From NCBI RefSeq assembly GCF_042453785.1, contig NC_091668.1, positions 9,134,001-9,198,000 of the forward strand: DNA of 64,000 nucleotides, read 5' to 3'. The translations under genes were made by a program, and so were the position numbers. Under the pieces are notes generated by a model that did not search any database, was not told the DNA's origin, and saw only the letters and a program-made list of their open reading frames with translations. This stretch comes from Malus domestica. Lineage: Eukaryota; Streptophyta; Magnoliopsida; Rosales; Rosaceae. Positions within the stretch are counted from its first letter, which is position 1. Each line of letters opens with the position of its first letter. Positions 32,010 through 49,500 of the stretch are shown here, in pieces.

Positions 32010-35000
32010 TCAAAATGCGTACCGGTAAATGGCATCAGCCGCACCATCTTCATCATTGCTTGCACCAATTGCATTAGCCACAGCTTTTGTCTTCTCTGAT
32101 CCGTTACTAAGAGCAACGCCCAAAGAAGCCAGCTCAAGCATCTCGACATCATTTTCTCCATCGCCAATAGCCATGATCTAAACAATATATTATTAGAACC
32201 AATCAGGAATGAAATCATAATTGGTACATAACTAAAACAAGGAAACATGCAAAACACGATATCAGCACCAACACAGATTGTAAGATTTTGGAGTGATTCC
32301 TAAAACAAGAAGATAACTCTGTATAGGCATACGACTAACTCCGATTAAAACAATAAACGCTAAAACAAGAAGATAACTCTGTACCTGATTTCGAGTGATT
32401 CCTAAATGATCAAGAAGCATGTTCACCCCACTTCCTTTTGAGGTTCCTGCGGGAACAATTTCAAGGTGCCCTTCCACAGCTTGAACAACTGTTGCACGAT
32501 CTCCAGTTGCTTGTGACCAGTATGGCCTCAAAGTAGTAGCCACTACCTCAGGGGTCTCCATGAAGAGCACTTTCTGTATATGCAAAAGACCAACAATAAA
32601 TTAGTTTCATGTTAGGGTCGCAGTTGGTTTGAGACCGAAGAAACTTCTAGTTATCCACAAGAAGAGTTGATTCAAGGAAAATTAAGATCAAAGCTGAGAG
32701 CTAGTGGCTTGCATATTTTCGTAATACAATCAAATCCGCACCTGTATGTCAGCTTCAGCCAAGAGGTGCTCAACTGAAGGCATGATTTCCACCTGTAAAT
32801 ATCGTTCCATATACGAAAAAGGGGATGGTGAGGGGGGAGCTCAGGCGATAAAGAATATTTATCATCATGATGAAACATTGATTTTTTATAGCACCTTTGG
32901 CTCATTATACAATGTATGCACTGAGTCAAGTAATGGATGCTCAAACAGAGAAAAGCAACGGTCCTTGCTGAACGCAATAAGAGGAACCTTATTCTCACAA
33001 GAGTAGAGACACGCCTGCAAATAAAGAGCATACAGTCTTTTGTTTAGACAGATTTCCAGTGAAACCCCAAAATTCTAGAAATCCCCACCAAGGTATTACC
33101 TCTCTGCAGACACTTGTATCTAAATTTTTTCTAAAAATTTCCCGACCTTGCCTACCATAAACAAGCAACCCCTGTAATCAAGTAGAGGCAGACAATAAGA
33201 AGCATGTACGAATATCAACCCAAGACAGAAGCAAGTACAGTTCTGAAAAAGACTAGCATAAGCAATAGTCAGTACGGCAGTCTGTTCCTAAAAGTATGAC
33301 CGGCAATTGCCAAGATTCAGTAAGTAAAACTCATCAGGGAGTTACCTATGGTGACAGAAAAAGAACATGAAAACATTTAAGATGAGCAGGGATGGTTAGC
33401 ACAGTTCAGTATAGTGTCCTCATCAAGCTTACAAAAGGAAGAAAAAACATCTAGGTCTAAGAAGATTATTGGGTAAATACAAGTGAGAAAATTATGGAAA
33501 CACATTCAACAGAAGACTAAGCATGTAGCAAGTGAATAGTTCGGTCATCAGATGAACTTGCAACATGGTGAGAATGAAATTTGCAAGGAAGAAAAGATAA
33601 ACCTGCAAAAAAACCCCAGGAGAAAATTCTGAAACAATGCCATCTTCTCCAGCTAATTCTACCTCCTTAAAAATTTTCATCACAGCTGAACGAGACTGTT
33701 TCAATGTGAATTATAATATTTAGAAGCAACACATACATCAATATATAAACTGACATAAAAAGTAACACTGCAGGCTAGAGCAACAGTAAAACATTAGATT
33801 CCAAAAGTTTTTGAACAAATCAATCATAAGCAAAAAATCGTATTGGCAAACATAATGAAAACACATTTTCGAGCATAATATGCTGATAATCATTATGAAG
33901 AAAAAAAATGTTGTTCTTACTTTTCCAGTGGCTATCACTACTCTCACACCCCTTGATGAGACCTCCTTGAGAGCTTTCGCAGTTGTTAAACTAATTTGAC
34001 TTTTGCTGTTGAGAAGGGTGCCTTGAATATCAAGAGAATAATATATAAAGTTCATTTTGAGCTTAACATAGCACAATGAAGGCGCTAGATTACAGTAACC
34101 GCCAACTTACCATCCATATCACAGAAAATGCATTTGAACTTTGGTTTATAAAATCGCAGGCTGCCTTCTCTCTTCCTGTCTTTTAACAATTCACCAGTAA
34201 GATTACTCCACTAAAAACTTATATTGGCAAATCCAATGACAAAAGATGTGAAAATGAAACCGTAAAAGATTACCATCTGGTTTTTCCTCATGGGAATTTG
34301 TTTGGGTTTCGGCATCATGCGCACTTTGAATTAATCCCTTCCCCTTCCACCCAAGACTCTTTAAAAGAAGCTCCTCCTCCTTCTCCATTTCCACTTCTGC
34401 CTCTTCACTAATCTCATGATCAAATCCTAGTAAATGTAACAACCCATGTATCTGCAGGAGGATTCAGTGATTAAAGTCATCAAACTACACTAAAAAGCAT
34501 TGCTCTGAATTAATTGGTTCTCCTACGAAAAAAATCCTTAAACCAACTAACCATGAGAACACGTATCTCATCAATAAGCGTGTGGCCTCTTTCCTCCGCT
34601 TGCCTTGCCGCTGTCTCAACAGAAATCACAATGTCACCCAACATAAGCTGCACACGATACAAAGCTTCAGTGATTAAAGTTATGCAAAAAGAAATGGAAC
34701 CAAAAAACAGAAAAAGTGATGAGCTAGTACAATGGGAAGCTTAAGATTTGGGACATGCTGCGACAGTGAGAGAACATCGGTGGCATGGTCTTCATTTCTC
34801 CATTCCTTGTTAAGTTTTCGGATGAACTCATCGTTGCAGAGAAGCACCGAAAGCTCTATGCTTTCGAATCCACCAACGTCGTTTATGGAATTGTCCCTTG
34901 TTTTATACACTGAACCTTTCAACCCATCAAATGCCAGCTTCATTGCCATTGGAACATTCAGACGAAGCAATTCCGCAATACTCTGCAAGTTCAAACTTCA

Positions 35001-35408
35001 GGTAATCAGGCCAAGCTTATATAAAGAGGCATTTACACAAACACCTGGTGGGCGGTCGGAGATTACCAGCACTTCAGGATCGTCTGGCAATCCTTCTTCG
35101 ATGCAAATGCTGACGTCAAGCTCGATATCCTTCTCCTTGCTTTTTGCGGCTCGCCGTCTCACCTTTCGGTACTCTCTCTGTGAGAAGAAGATTGGTCCCC
35201 GTAGCAATGGCGGTCTGGCTGCTCGTATCCGTTCGTGTCCGCACAGAGAGTGAAATCTCCGGCCGAATAGAGAAGTTTTTGAGGTGTTGAAACGGTGCAT
35301 TTCAGGAGGGGAGATTGAATGGATGAGCGCGGGAAATGAGGCGGTGGTTTGTCGGATGGGAAGAGGGGTGATGGATATTAGGGTGGCGCGCGGAATGTAA
35401 CGCGCCAT
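32010..35408 (-). CDS. YBEY: Endoribonuclease YBEY fused to a HAD hydrolase, chloroplast, intact copy
   Basis: Twelve exons in phase: 35067-35408, 34731-34982, 34552-34647, 34274-34451, 34111-34179, 33921-34021, 33603-33695, 33100-33171, 32895-33014, 32742-32792, 32385-32573, 32010-32177; 576 residues. The N-terminus looks like a plastid transit peptide. The YbeY metal-binding motif is HGLLHLLGFDH (about 232-242). A Cof-type HAD domain follows, with CDMDGTLL (about 308) and GDGENDVEM (about 526). This fusion is known from plants (Arabidopsis YBEY, 583 residues), where YBEY processes chloroplast rRNA. The ATG at 35408 (MARYIPRA) is shared with the tandem copy; an in-frame ATG at 35474 would add 22 residues. 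Exon 5 uses acceptor TTAAAAG/AC, the only one that keeps the frame. The HAD substrate is unknown. Confidence 0.93.
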
Positions 35409-36196
35409 TTGAGTGGCGGAGGACGGGGAGGGAGGGTGGAGGGTGCGGAGGAGAGTAGGGAGGCGGAGGAGCATTTATGGGGCCAAGGCTTTTGGAGCTC
35501 GCGAGGGAGTGTGTGCGAGTGGCTGCTTCGATCGCACCTTGTGTTGTAAATGAGCGACAATCTGACGGAGACGGCACGAACTTAAATGCCTCCTTTGTTT
35601 TATTTTTGAATTTACACTACGGACCAACGTAACATAATTATGCGTTCGTTTCATCGGATTATCTCGGACGAGACTTCTTGGAGGAAAAGACGAGGCGGAA
35701 GAGGGCAGAGAAGGGGGTCTAGGACTTAAAGACGAGGAATCGTTGTCAGAGAACTCGAGCAGGACGAGGTCGCAAGAGAGGACAGTCTAGTAGTTCTCTG
35801 GTTTTCGAGGGGTCTTACTAGGACCGTCCAACGAGGCCTTAGTTGAGACGAGTGCCTCTTAATCTCATTAAAGCTAGTCTTTGTGGGTAACAAACACGAG
35901 ACTGCAATATTAATTAAGTCCAGTGAAACTTAGTGAAGACAAACATTTGCACTCTTATCTAATTCACACTCCACGAACAAACTAAAACCTCTCAGTTACA
36001 ATTCATCGTCCATGAATGACAATCTTTTCTTTTCCATCTTTGGCAAAAATTATTGACAAGTGTTGTGGATGGAGGAATGACTCCACGTACAAATACAATT
36101 GACCTCAGTAGCAATTTCGCAGGTTGGATATCGGTAGAGAAGCTCACAATTATTAAGCTATGTCTGTATTCCGGTTCCTCTGTCTTGAAGAGAAGC
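35409..36196. other. Intergenic between the YBEY copies
   Basis: Holds the promoter of the intact YBEY copy at its left side and the 3' flank of the broken copy at its right. A GA-rich stretch (35670-35800) has no coding content. No other feature is seen. Confidence 0.5.
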
Positions 36197-39100
36197 TCAC
36201 AATGCATACCGGTATATTGCATCAGCTACGCCGTTTTCGTCGTTGCTGAGACCAATTACGTTAGCCACAGTTTTTGTCTTCTCCACTCCGTTACCAAGAG
36301 CAATGCCTAAACAAGCCAGCTCAAGCATCTCGATATCATTTTCCCCATCGCCAATAGCCATGATCTGAAAAAACAAATTAAAAGAATCAATCAGGAATGA
36401 CAACGATATTTGTATGCAAACAAGAAGTAAATAAAGTCAATGACAGTGGCCTTATCATCCACCAACATCGCCAACTTGTGTCGGTTGGTTAAACATACTG
36501 TTTGAACTATTCTTGGAACAACGCATACTGCTTATCATGGTAAGAACGATGCAGTGAAATATCAAATACCCCTTTTCAATCTGTGGTGATAATCCTTGTG
36601 CCGGTCAAGTTGAGGAACATGAACAACTCCCATTAAAACAAGAAAAACGCTAAAAAAAAGGAGATAGGAGAACAGCTTTGTTGTCCATACCTCTTTTGGA
36701 GTGATTCCCAAATGATCGAGCAGCATGCTCACTCCACTTCCTTTTGAGGTTCCAGGGGGAACAATTTCAAGCATGTCAGGCACGGTTTGAACAACTCTGG
36801 CACCATCTCCATTTGCTTCTGACCAGTATGGCCTCATAGCAGTTGTTACTCCCTCAGCAGTGTCCATGAAGACTAGTTTCTGTATATTGAGGCGTGCGAC
36901 ATTACAAGAACTGAAAGAAGCAAGAACTATAGGATATTAATTCAATCAAAATTTTACAAATGAGACCAAGTGTATGAACTGGAGACGCTAGACAATGGAT
37001 TTCTGACTAAAACCTCAATCTTTTATGAATCAATAGAAATTAAGAGCAAAACACTAAGCTTAATATTTTTTTTTCTCTTTGTTAGAGAGGATGGGGACAG
37101 TATTGTTCCTCCTTGAGGGCCGTACCTGTATACCAGCAGCAGCCATGAGATGCTCAACTGAAGGCATGATCTCCGCCTGTAAATGAATACTTTCCATGTA
37201 AGTTATATAAAATGGCGCAAAATGAAACCTCAGCCAGTAAGCTATTATTTATGACCATGATGAAACAAACTTTTGGCACCTTTTGCTCGTGATATACAGT
37301 ATGCATGGAATCAACAAGTGGGTGATCATAAAGGGATAAGCAATGATCCTTGGTGAATGTTATAAGAGGAACCTCATTTTCCAGAGAGTTACGACATGCC
37401 TGCACATAAACATCTGGTCTTTTATTTCATTACAAGCCAATGAATAATATATTCATGCACGCCTCACCAAACTATTACCTCTCTGCATACATCTGTATCC
37501 AAATTCCTTCTAAAAATTTCCCGACCTTGTGTACCATAAACAAGCAATCCCTGGAATCAAGTTGAGGCAGACGATAAGGACAAAATGTATTAATATCAAC
37601 TCGAGCCGGACAAAAAACAGTCCTAAGAGGGAGAGATGATAAAGGTAACAACCATTGAGAATTTTGTTTCTTAAAAGCTTGACCAACCATTACAGATATC
37701 AAGTCATTCATAAGATACTTGAGGTGGTGGAATTTACATAAGTTTGGTGACAGACGAAGAGTATGTAAATGTTTAAGAGGGAACAGGAATGGATATCACG
37801 GTTCCCTCTATTGTCCTTATCAAGCTTACAAAAGAGAGTACCACATGTAGATTGAGGGCAGATAAAAGTGAGAAAATTATTTCATGTGTGAGATATAACC
37901 AAAGCAACTTAAAACGTTAAGATAGCAGTTCTCTGGACAGGAGTAAGCATGCTTCTATCAAGTGAAGACAATTCCATGTTCATCACACATAACTTGGCAG
38001 CAAGCTTGAGATGAAATTTTCAAAGGAAAAAAGAGAACCTGCAAGAAAACCCCAGGAGAAAATTCTGAAACAATGCCATCTTTTCCAGTTAAATCTACCC
38101 CCTTAAAAACGCGAATCACAGCTGGCCGAGCCTGTTCCAAAGAGCTGTCAACAATTAGAAGATTTTTTTAATCAACACAATTCAACAATCAAGAATCATG
38201 TACCAAGAAACACTGACCAACAGTAGAACACCAGAATAAGTAAAATTTATAATACATTTCTACAATGTCTCCTGCTGATAATGAACAGAAAATGAGATTC
38301 TTACTTTTCCGGTTGCTATCACTATTTTCACAGCCCTTGATGAGGCCTCTTTCATAGCCTTGACATTTGTTGAGCTCAGTTGGCTTTTGCTGTTGAGAAG
38401 GGTGCCTTGTATATCAAGATAAAACAATATAAAAACAGTCGGTGCAAGGCTACAAACCTACAAGCTAAGTAAAATAAAATACAGGCGTATGACACAATAA
38501 GCCCAAACTTGCCATCCATATCACTGAATATATATCTGAACATTTGCTTATAGTATTGAGGGCTTCCTTCTTTCTTTCTGTCTTTAACAACTCAGATGTA
38601 AGATTATCTCATCACAAAGTTTAACCAAGCAAATTGCGGCTACAGATTGAATGAAGAGTTTAATGATTAACAAATAAAATAATTTCCATAAAATAAGGAT
38701 GTAAAAGTGAAGCTGTAGAAAGATAAGGTTTACCACCTAGTTTGAGCCCATCGGAATGGGTCGCAGCATCATATGCACTCTGAATTAACCCTTTTCCCTT
38801 CCACCCAAGACTCTTTAAGGGAAGATCCTCCTCCTCCTCCTCCATTTCCACTTCAGTGTCTTCACTAACCTTGTGATCAAATCCTAACAGATGTAACAAT
38901 CCATGTACCTACAGGAGGGTTTAGTAATTATAGTTATCAAACTACGACCGAAAGTTACAAATTCAAATTCCTTAATATCTGAAGACCACACATTTGTTCG
39001 AAGAAGCATAAGTTCAAGAAGCGTATAACACACTAATAATAATGTTCTTAAACCAACCATGAGAATGCGCATCTTGTCAAGAAGCATATGGCCTCTTTGC

Positions 39101-39638
39101 TCCGCTTGTCTTGCCACTGTCTCAACAGAAATCACAATGTCCACCAACATAAGCTTCAAACCATACAATGTACTAATAATGCATGCTTTCACTCTAATAA
39201 AGAAAACGATATAAATTATCGAACGAGCTAGTACAGTAGTACCATGGGAAGCTTAAGATCAGGGACGTGTTGGGACATGGAAATAACATCAGTAGCATTG
39301 TCCTCCGCTCTCCACTCCTTATTAAGTTTCCCGATAAACTCGTTATAGCAAAGAAGCACCGAAAGCTCCACACTTTCATATCCCGCAACACCGCCTATAG
39401 CATTGTCCCTTGTTTTATACATTGAATCTTTCAGCCAATCAAACGCTAGCTTCACTGCCACCGGAGCATCCAGCCGGAGCAGTTCCACAATTCTCTGCAA
39501 TTTTCAAACTCCATTTCACTTCAGCCAATCAGCTATACTGGTATTACGTAAGAGACATTTATACAAACAGTTGGTGATAGACTGATAGTTACATACCAAG
39601 ATTTCGGGATCGTTCAAAGCTTCTTGGATAGAAATACT

Positions 39639-39858
39639 TGTTAAGGATACAATAGGACCACCAACTAAGCCCATATCTGATTAAAAAGATTTCTTATCTG
39701 TTAAGATATAGTTGATAGAGTAGGTGGTTGTATCTATATATATTGTATTGTACATAGTCTGAATATAATGAAAATCATTCTATTCAATCCTCTCTCTCTC
39801 TAAAATTCTTTCTCTTTCTATCTCTAATTGTTCTCTCAAAGAATCATGAGTTTCTACA
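39639..39858 (+). repeat. 5' LTR of the second copia element
   Basis: TG...CA ended, 220 bp, with a TATA-like TCTATATATATTG near 39733 and a CT-rich stretch after it. It is followed by TGGTATCTTCGCC, a weak match to a methionine-tRNA primer-binding site. Confidence 0.85.
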
Positions 39859-42800
39859 TGGTATCTTCGCCGTTGTCTACCGACTTCGATCCACCGCTTC
39901 CATCTTCTTGAATTTTCTCACCTCTTTCTCTTCTCCCAAACAGATCTTCTCTGCCCTAATTTCTTCAATTTCTTGAAATTCTTGAATTTTTCTTCTCTAC
40001 TCTTCTGGATGGCTGCGACCTCTTCTTCTCCGGCTGCTTCATCAGGTTCTCATGTCGACGGTCCAAATTTGTCAGCTCAATCTCTCTCTTCGATTATCGT
40101 TCAGAACATTACTGGTATGGTGGCGACGAAACTCACTCGTCACAATTACATCACCTGGCGTAGTCTCTTCCTCCCTGTTCTGAAGCGATTCAAGCTTTTA
40201 GGGCTTGTCAATGGCACTGATGTGTGTCCTTCTCCGTTTGTGCTTGATTCTTCCGGCGCTCAAATTCCTAATCCGGTGTATGAAACTTGGTGTGAACGCG
40301 ATCAACTCTTGATGATTTGGATCAATTCGACTTTATCTGAAGATCTCCTTCCTTTGACGGTTGGCATGGATGATTCCAAGTCTCTCTGGCAGTCTCTTGA
40401 ACGTCGTTTTTCTGGTGCTTCTCGTACTCATATTCACAGCTTACGCTCGAAGATCCAAACAATTCAGAAAGGTGACTCCTCGATGACGGATTACCTCAAC
40501 TCTCTCAAGGAGATCTCTGATAAACTTGCAGCGGCTGGCGATCCGATTTCTGAATCCGATCTTGTTGCCTACATCCTTTCTGGTCTTTCTGATGAGTATG
40601 ATTCCTTCGTTGACTCTATTGAAACAAGAACTGAGGTTATCAACACTGATGAACTTCATGGATTACTTCTTGGTAAGGAAATTTCTCTTCAGAAACGAAA
40701 GACCAGAGCCTCTTCTTCATCATCTGCACCATTTCACGCCTATACGGCTCAACAAGGATCTTCTGGTATCAACTCTTACCGAGGTAATTCTCGAGGTCGC
40801 TTTCAGAATCGTAATCGCTATCATAACAATCGCACGTTTGGAGGCAATCGTCATACTCCTAACAATTCTAGTGGTCTGCTTGGCTCGGGTCCAAATTCAA
40901 GATCTACAGGATTTGGTCAGCACAATGGATTTGGTCAGCACAATAATACCTCTTACTCTGGTCGGTTTCTTCAGTGTCAGTTATGCCTCAAATCTGGTCA
41001 TGAAGCTCTCAATTGTGAGAAGCTCTCTCAGTTTGCATCTCAACGATCTCATCCTGGACCTCCTCTTGGTATGACCGCTTCTACTTCTCCTCCACCAAGC
41101 TATTGGTTAACTGATAGTGGTGCTTCTCATCATGTAACTCCGGATCCTGCTTCTCTCAATTCTGCCATTCCCTACACTGGCAATGATCAACTCTTTGTTG
41201 GTAATGGTAAAGGTCTGTGTATCTCTCACACTGGATCTGCTTTAATTCGCACTATGAATGCTACATTTCGACTTAATGATGTGTTGTTAGTTCCCAAAGC
41301 TTCACGTAACTTGTTATCTGTTTACAAGTTTGTTTGTGATAATTGGGCTTCTCTGACTTTTGATCCGTTTGGGTTCTATATCAAGGACCTAAGTACTGGG
41401 AAGATGCTCTTCCAGGGCCCCTGTGAAGGTGGCTTATATCCTTTCTACTGGGATGCATCCAATGGAATCTCAGGCATTGCTCTCTCTCCTCATGCATTGA
41501 TGATTACTAAAGCGGATGCTCATGTCTGGCATCAACGCCTCGGTCATCCGTCGAGTCTAGTTTTTCATAATGTTGTGAATAAACACCAACTACCTGTGAT
41601 TGGTTCTGTTAACACAGATTCTATTTGTACTGCTTGTAAGTTGGGAAAGGCCTCTAAACTACCCTTTTCCATTTTGCCGTGTACTTCAAATAGGCCATTT
41701 CATTTACTCCATACTGATGTTTGGGGTCCTTCTCCCACTTCCTCCTGTACTGGTTATAAATACTATCTCATTGTAGTAGATGATTACACGAAATACAGCT
41801 GGTTATATCCATTGTTCTATAAGTCTGATGTTTGCTCTGTCTTCAAGACTTTTGTACACAAAGTTCAAACCTTTTTCGATTGTAAAATACAATGTTTACG
41901 GTCTGATTCTGGTGGTGAATTTTTAAGCAAGGAATTTCAGGGGTTTCTTAATGCACAAGGGATCACACATCAATTAAGTTGCCCTCATACCCCTGAACAA
42001 AATGGGTGTGCCGAAAGGAAACATCGCCATGTTGTCGAAATGGGCAGGACTCTTCTTTTTCAGAGTGGTTTGGAACCAAAATTCTGGGTAGAAGCTTTTC
42101 ACACTGCTGTGTACCTCATCAACCGCCTGCCACCTCAAGCTTCTTCAGTTAGTCCTTGGGAGAAACTATTTCAAGCGCCTCATAAGTATCATAATTTGAA
42201 GGCTTTTGGTTGTGCTTGCTATCCTTGGTTGCAGCCCTACTCATCGCATAAACTGGATACCAAGAGCAAACTGTGTGTATTTTTGGGATATAGTCTTCAT
42301 CATAGTGGTTACAGATGCTTTGATCCTGTGGCTAATAAGTTGTATGTCTCTCGACATGTTACATTTGATGAACACTTATTTCCGTTCAAGACTGGGTTGT
42401 TCTCAGGTTCTCCTCTGTCTTCTGATGCTTCTCCTCCAAGTACTGTTCCTGCCCCTATACCTCTGACTATTCCTGTTTCTTCTTCCCCAAGTACAGTTCA
42501 GTTGGCACATCCCGACAGTGTTTTACAACCATCTTCTACCTCTTCACCCTCTGCTGCTTCTTCCTCTCCTCTTCCCTGTCCTATACCAGCGGGTTCCTCC
42601 CCTACTCCCACACCTACTCCTCTTAATCTTCATCCAATGACTACAAGGGCTAAAGCTGGAATTCACAAGCCGAAGGTTTTCACTGCTACTAAACACTCTC
42701 TTCCTGCTTCTGTTGATTCCATTACTTGTCTTCCTCCAACCCCTACCACATTTTTACAAGCTTCCAAGCATCCGCACTGGCTGGCTGCCATGGAGGCCGA

Positions 42801-43520
42801 GTTTCAAGCCTTGCAGCATACTGGGACTTGGGATCTAGTTCCTTTTCAGCCTGCCTTGAATTTAGTCGGTTGCAAATGGGTTTTTAAAGTCAAGCATAGA
42901 CCAGATGGTTCAATAGAACGGTATAAGGCTAGGCTGGTGGCTAAAGGGTTCCATCAACAAGAGGGCCTCGATTTTACTGAGACCTTCAGTCCAGTTGCTA
43001 AACCAACTACCATTCGCATTTTACTGTCCATTGCAGTTTCCTATGACTGGTTCATTCATCAGCTTGATGTCAGTAATGCATTCTTGCATGGTACTTTAAA
43101 AGAGGATGTCTACATGATCTAGCCCCCTGGTTTTGTTGACTCCAACTACCCTCACCATGTGTGTAAACTCAAGCGTTCTCTCTATGGTTTAAAACAGGCC
43201 CCTCGGGCCTGGTATGAAGCCTTTTACAAAGCTATTTTGTCCTTGGGATTCTTGGCTTCTTCCTCTGATACCAGCTTGTTTATCAAAAAGGATTCTACCA
43301 TCACCTTCATCTTAGTCTATGTCGACGACATTATCATCACCGGGAGCTCTACCTCTGTCTGCACTTCCATCATTTCTCAATTACAAACTATGTTTCCTGT
43401 CAAGGATTTGGGTGATCTTCACTACTTTTTGGGAATTGAGGTGCACAGATCTGCTACAGGACTCTTTCTTCACCAGTCTAAATATGCTATTGACTTGTTA
43501 AAGAATCATGAGTTTCTACA
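39639..43520 (+). mobile_element. Copia retrotransposon lacking its 3' part, inserted in YBEY exon 1
   Basis: Flanked by 5-bp duplications ATACT (39634-39638 and 43521-43525). The 5' LTR is 39639-39858 (220 bp, TGTTAAGGATAC to GAGTTTCTACA). At the 3' end, reverse transcriptase sequence (ATTGACTTG) passes directly into the last ~20 bases of an LTR (AATCATGAGTTTCTACA). So an internal deletion removed RNase H and about 200 bp of the 3' LTR but kept the outer terminus. It lies opposite in direction to YBEY. Confidence 0.95.
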
Positions 43521-43527
43521 ATACTGA
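40009..43527 (+). pseudogene. Copia gag-pol polyprotein with nonsense mutation and 3' truncation
   Basis: ATG at 40009 (MAATSSSPAASSG); an in-frame ATG at 39973 is less likely. Gag has NYITWRSLFLPVLKRF and the knuckle CQLCLKSGHEALNC. Then come protease WLTDSGASHHVT, an integrase with HTDVWGPSP, VVDDYTKYSWLYP, RSDSGGEF and EQNGCAERKHRH, and reverse transcriptase with KARLVAKGFHQQEG. One codon reads TAG at 43120 (EDVYMI, stop, PPGFVD), where the family has Gln. The frame then continues through YVDDIIITG to KYAIDLL, where the deletion joins it to LTR sequence. RNase H is absent. Confidence 0.92.
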
Positions 43528-43796
43528 CATCGAGCTCGAGCTCCTTCTCCTTGCTTTTCAGGGACCGCCGCCGAACCTTTTCTTTCGCCTTTCTGCGAAC
43601 TGCAGTTTCGTCCTTTTAACAGTGGCGGTCTGGCTGCACACCTCCATTTGTCTCCGAGCGTCAAGTGAAGTCTCCGGCCAAATACCTATGATACGGAGGC
43701 CTCAATGCGGTGTGTTTTTGGAGTGGAGATTAAACCCGGCGCAGATGGAAACGATGAGCTGGAAATTAGGGCGGCGCGTGGGATGTAACGCGCCAT

Positions 43797-44982
43797 TAGA
43801 GCGGCGGAGGAGGGGAAGTAGTGGGTGGAGGCGCATGTATCTAGGCGTCCGGAGCTCTTGAGGCAATGTGAGTGCGGTGATTGGTTAGTCGCTTCCCGCT
43901 TTGTGAATAGCAAACGGACAGCGACAGTGACGTTACCGGCTAAACATATTTTTTTTCTTATAAAAACTTTTGAATCGTTTTTTTTTTAATACAAATGTCA
44001 CCCAAATGTTATCATTTTTATGAAATTAGCGGCTAAAAGATTGTTTTCCACAATTAACCCCCGAAACTTTGTTTTTTATCGAACTCCCAAACTTTACAAT
44101 GGTTTAGGTGTAAAGTCATTCTCGTTATTTTTCGTGACTAGAATAAACTAGAATCGTTTTTTGGCTACCAAATTTTTTTTTTTAAATTTATTATTATTAA
44201 GCAGAAAGATCCAAAATTATTACAATAATTAAAAAAATATATCTTCAAACTCGTAACTCATGGTATTAACCCAACCCTATTCACCAAAGTTTTGTAAGAG
44301 TAGCAAATGTGGCATGTTGAATGGGAAGGTCAGAGGCTAGGGCTACAAGATAGGTTGATGGCAATTCACTGCATTACTTCCCAAGTCTGCAATGGACAAC
44401 TGCTCGATTTGAAGCGAGACTTCGAAGATGGACGCCGTTGAAGACAGATAAATTGGAGGGAGTGAGGGTGGAGGAAGATTAGAGAATTTAAGGGAATGAG
44501 TAAATTGATGTGTTGTAAACTTTACAGATTAAATTGATAGATTTTAACTTTATGAACTACTTTTGATAAAATAAAAAAAAATATTGTCAGAAACCATTTG
44601 TGATAAAATAATAAAATCTATGAAGTGAAATAAATCAAAATTTTGAGAGTTTAATGTAATTTTAATAAACGGAACAGACTAGCTGGACGTAACGTGCGCA
44701 GGGTCTTTAATTTAATCTATTCCGCATCCGATCGAACCCTAACCGTCTCTACCGCCACTTCTGAATCCTCTCTCTCATTGCCCAATTCTGATCGCTCTCA
44801 CTCTCTCCCGTCTCCTCCACCAACCAATTAGATTTCCGATTCTCCTCCGCCGACGAATTAGGGTTCCGATTGTTTCAGCAGCTCACACTCTCTTCTCGAA
44901 TTGCCTTCTAAACCCCAGTTTCCTAAACAATTTCTTCAATTAGGTTCGATAAATACTCAATCTTGATAGTTCGAGTGCTGAA
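43797..44982. other. Intergenic, AT-rich, with the poly(A) polymerase 5' region
   Basis: 43797-43930 is the upstream region of the broken YBEY copy. 43950-44650 is AT-rich with T runs and no gene. From about 44730 a CT-rich leader (CCTCTCTCTCATTGCCC, CACTCTCTCCCGTCTCC) leads to the ATG at 44983, probably the 5' UTR of the next gene. Confidence 0.5.

Positions 44983-49500
<4,518 letters not shown>

Larger units (their letters stand above)
36197..43796 (-). pseudogene. Second YBEY-HAD copy, interrupted by a copia element
   Basis: The tandem copy keeps all downstream exons: RIVELLRLDAPVAV with NKEWRAEDNATDV, HGLLHLLGFDHKVSE, FSDMDG, TLLNSKSQ, GIVSEFSPGVFLQ, GLLVYGTQGREIFR, YWSEANGDGARVVQ, and GDGENDIEM to stop at 36197. 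Exon 1 (about 43796 down to 43521, then 39638 down to about 39600) is split by the retrotransposon. It also has an in-frame TAG (...ASVS, stop, VFGRR) and a frameshift near the Arg/Lys-rich stretch. The donor after FSDMDG is GC (GATG/GCAAGT), where the intact copy has GT. The HAD half is open, so a partial transcript cannot be excluded. Copy and original share most intron positions. Confidence 0.9.
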
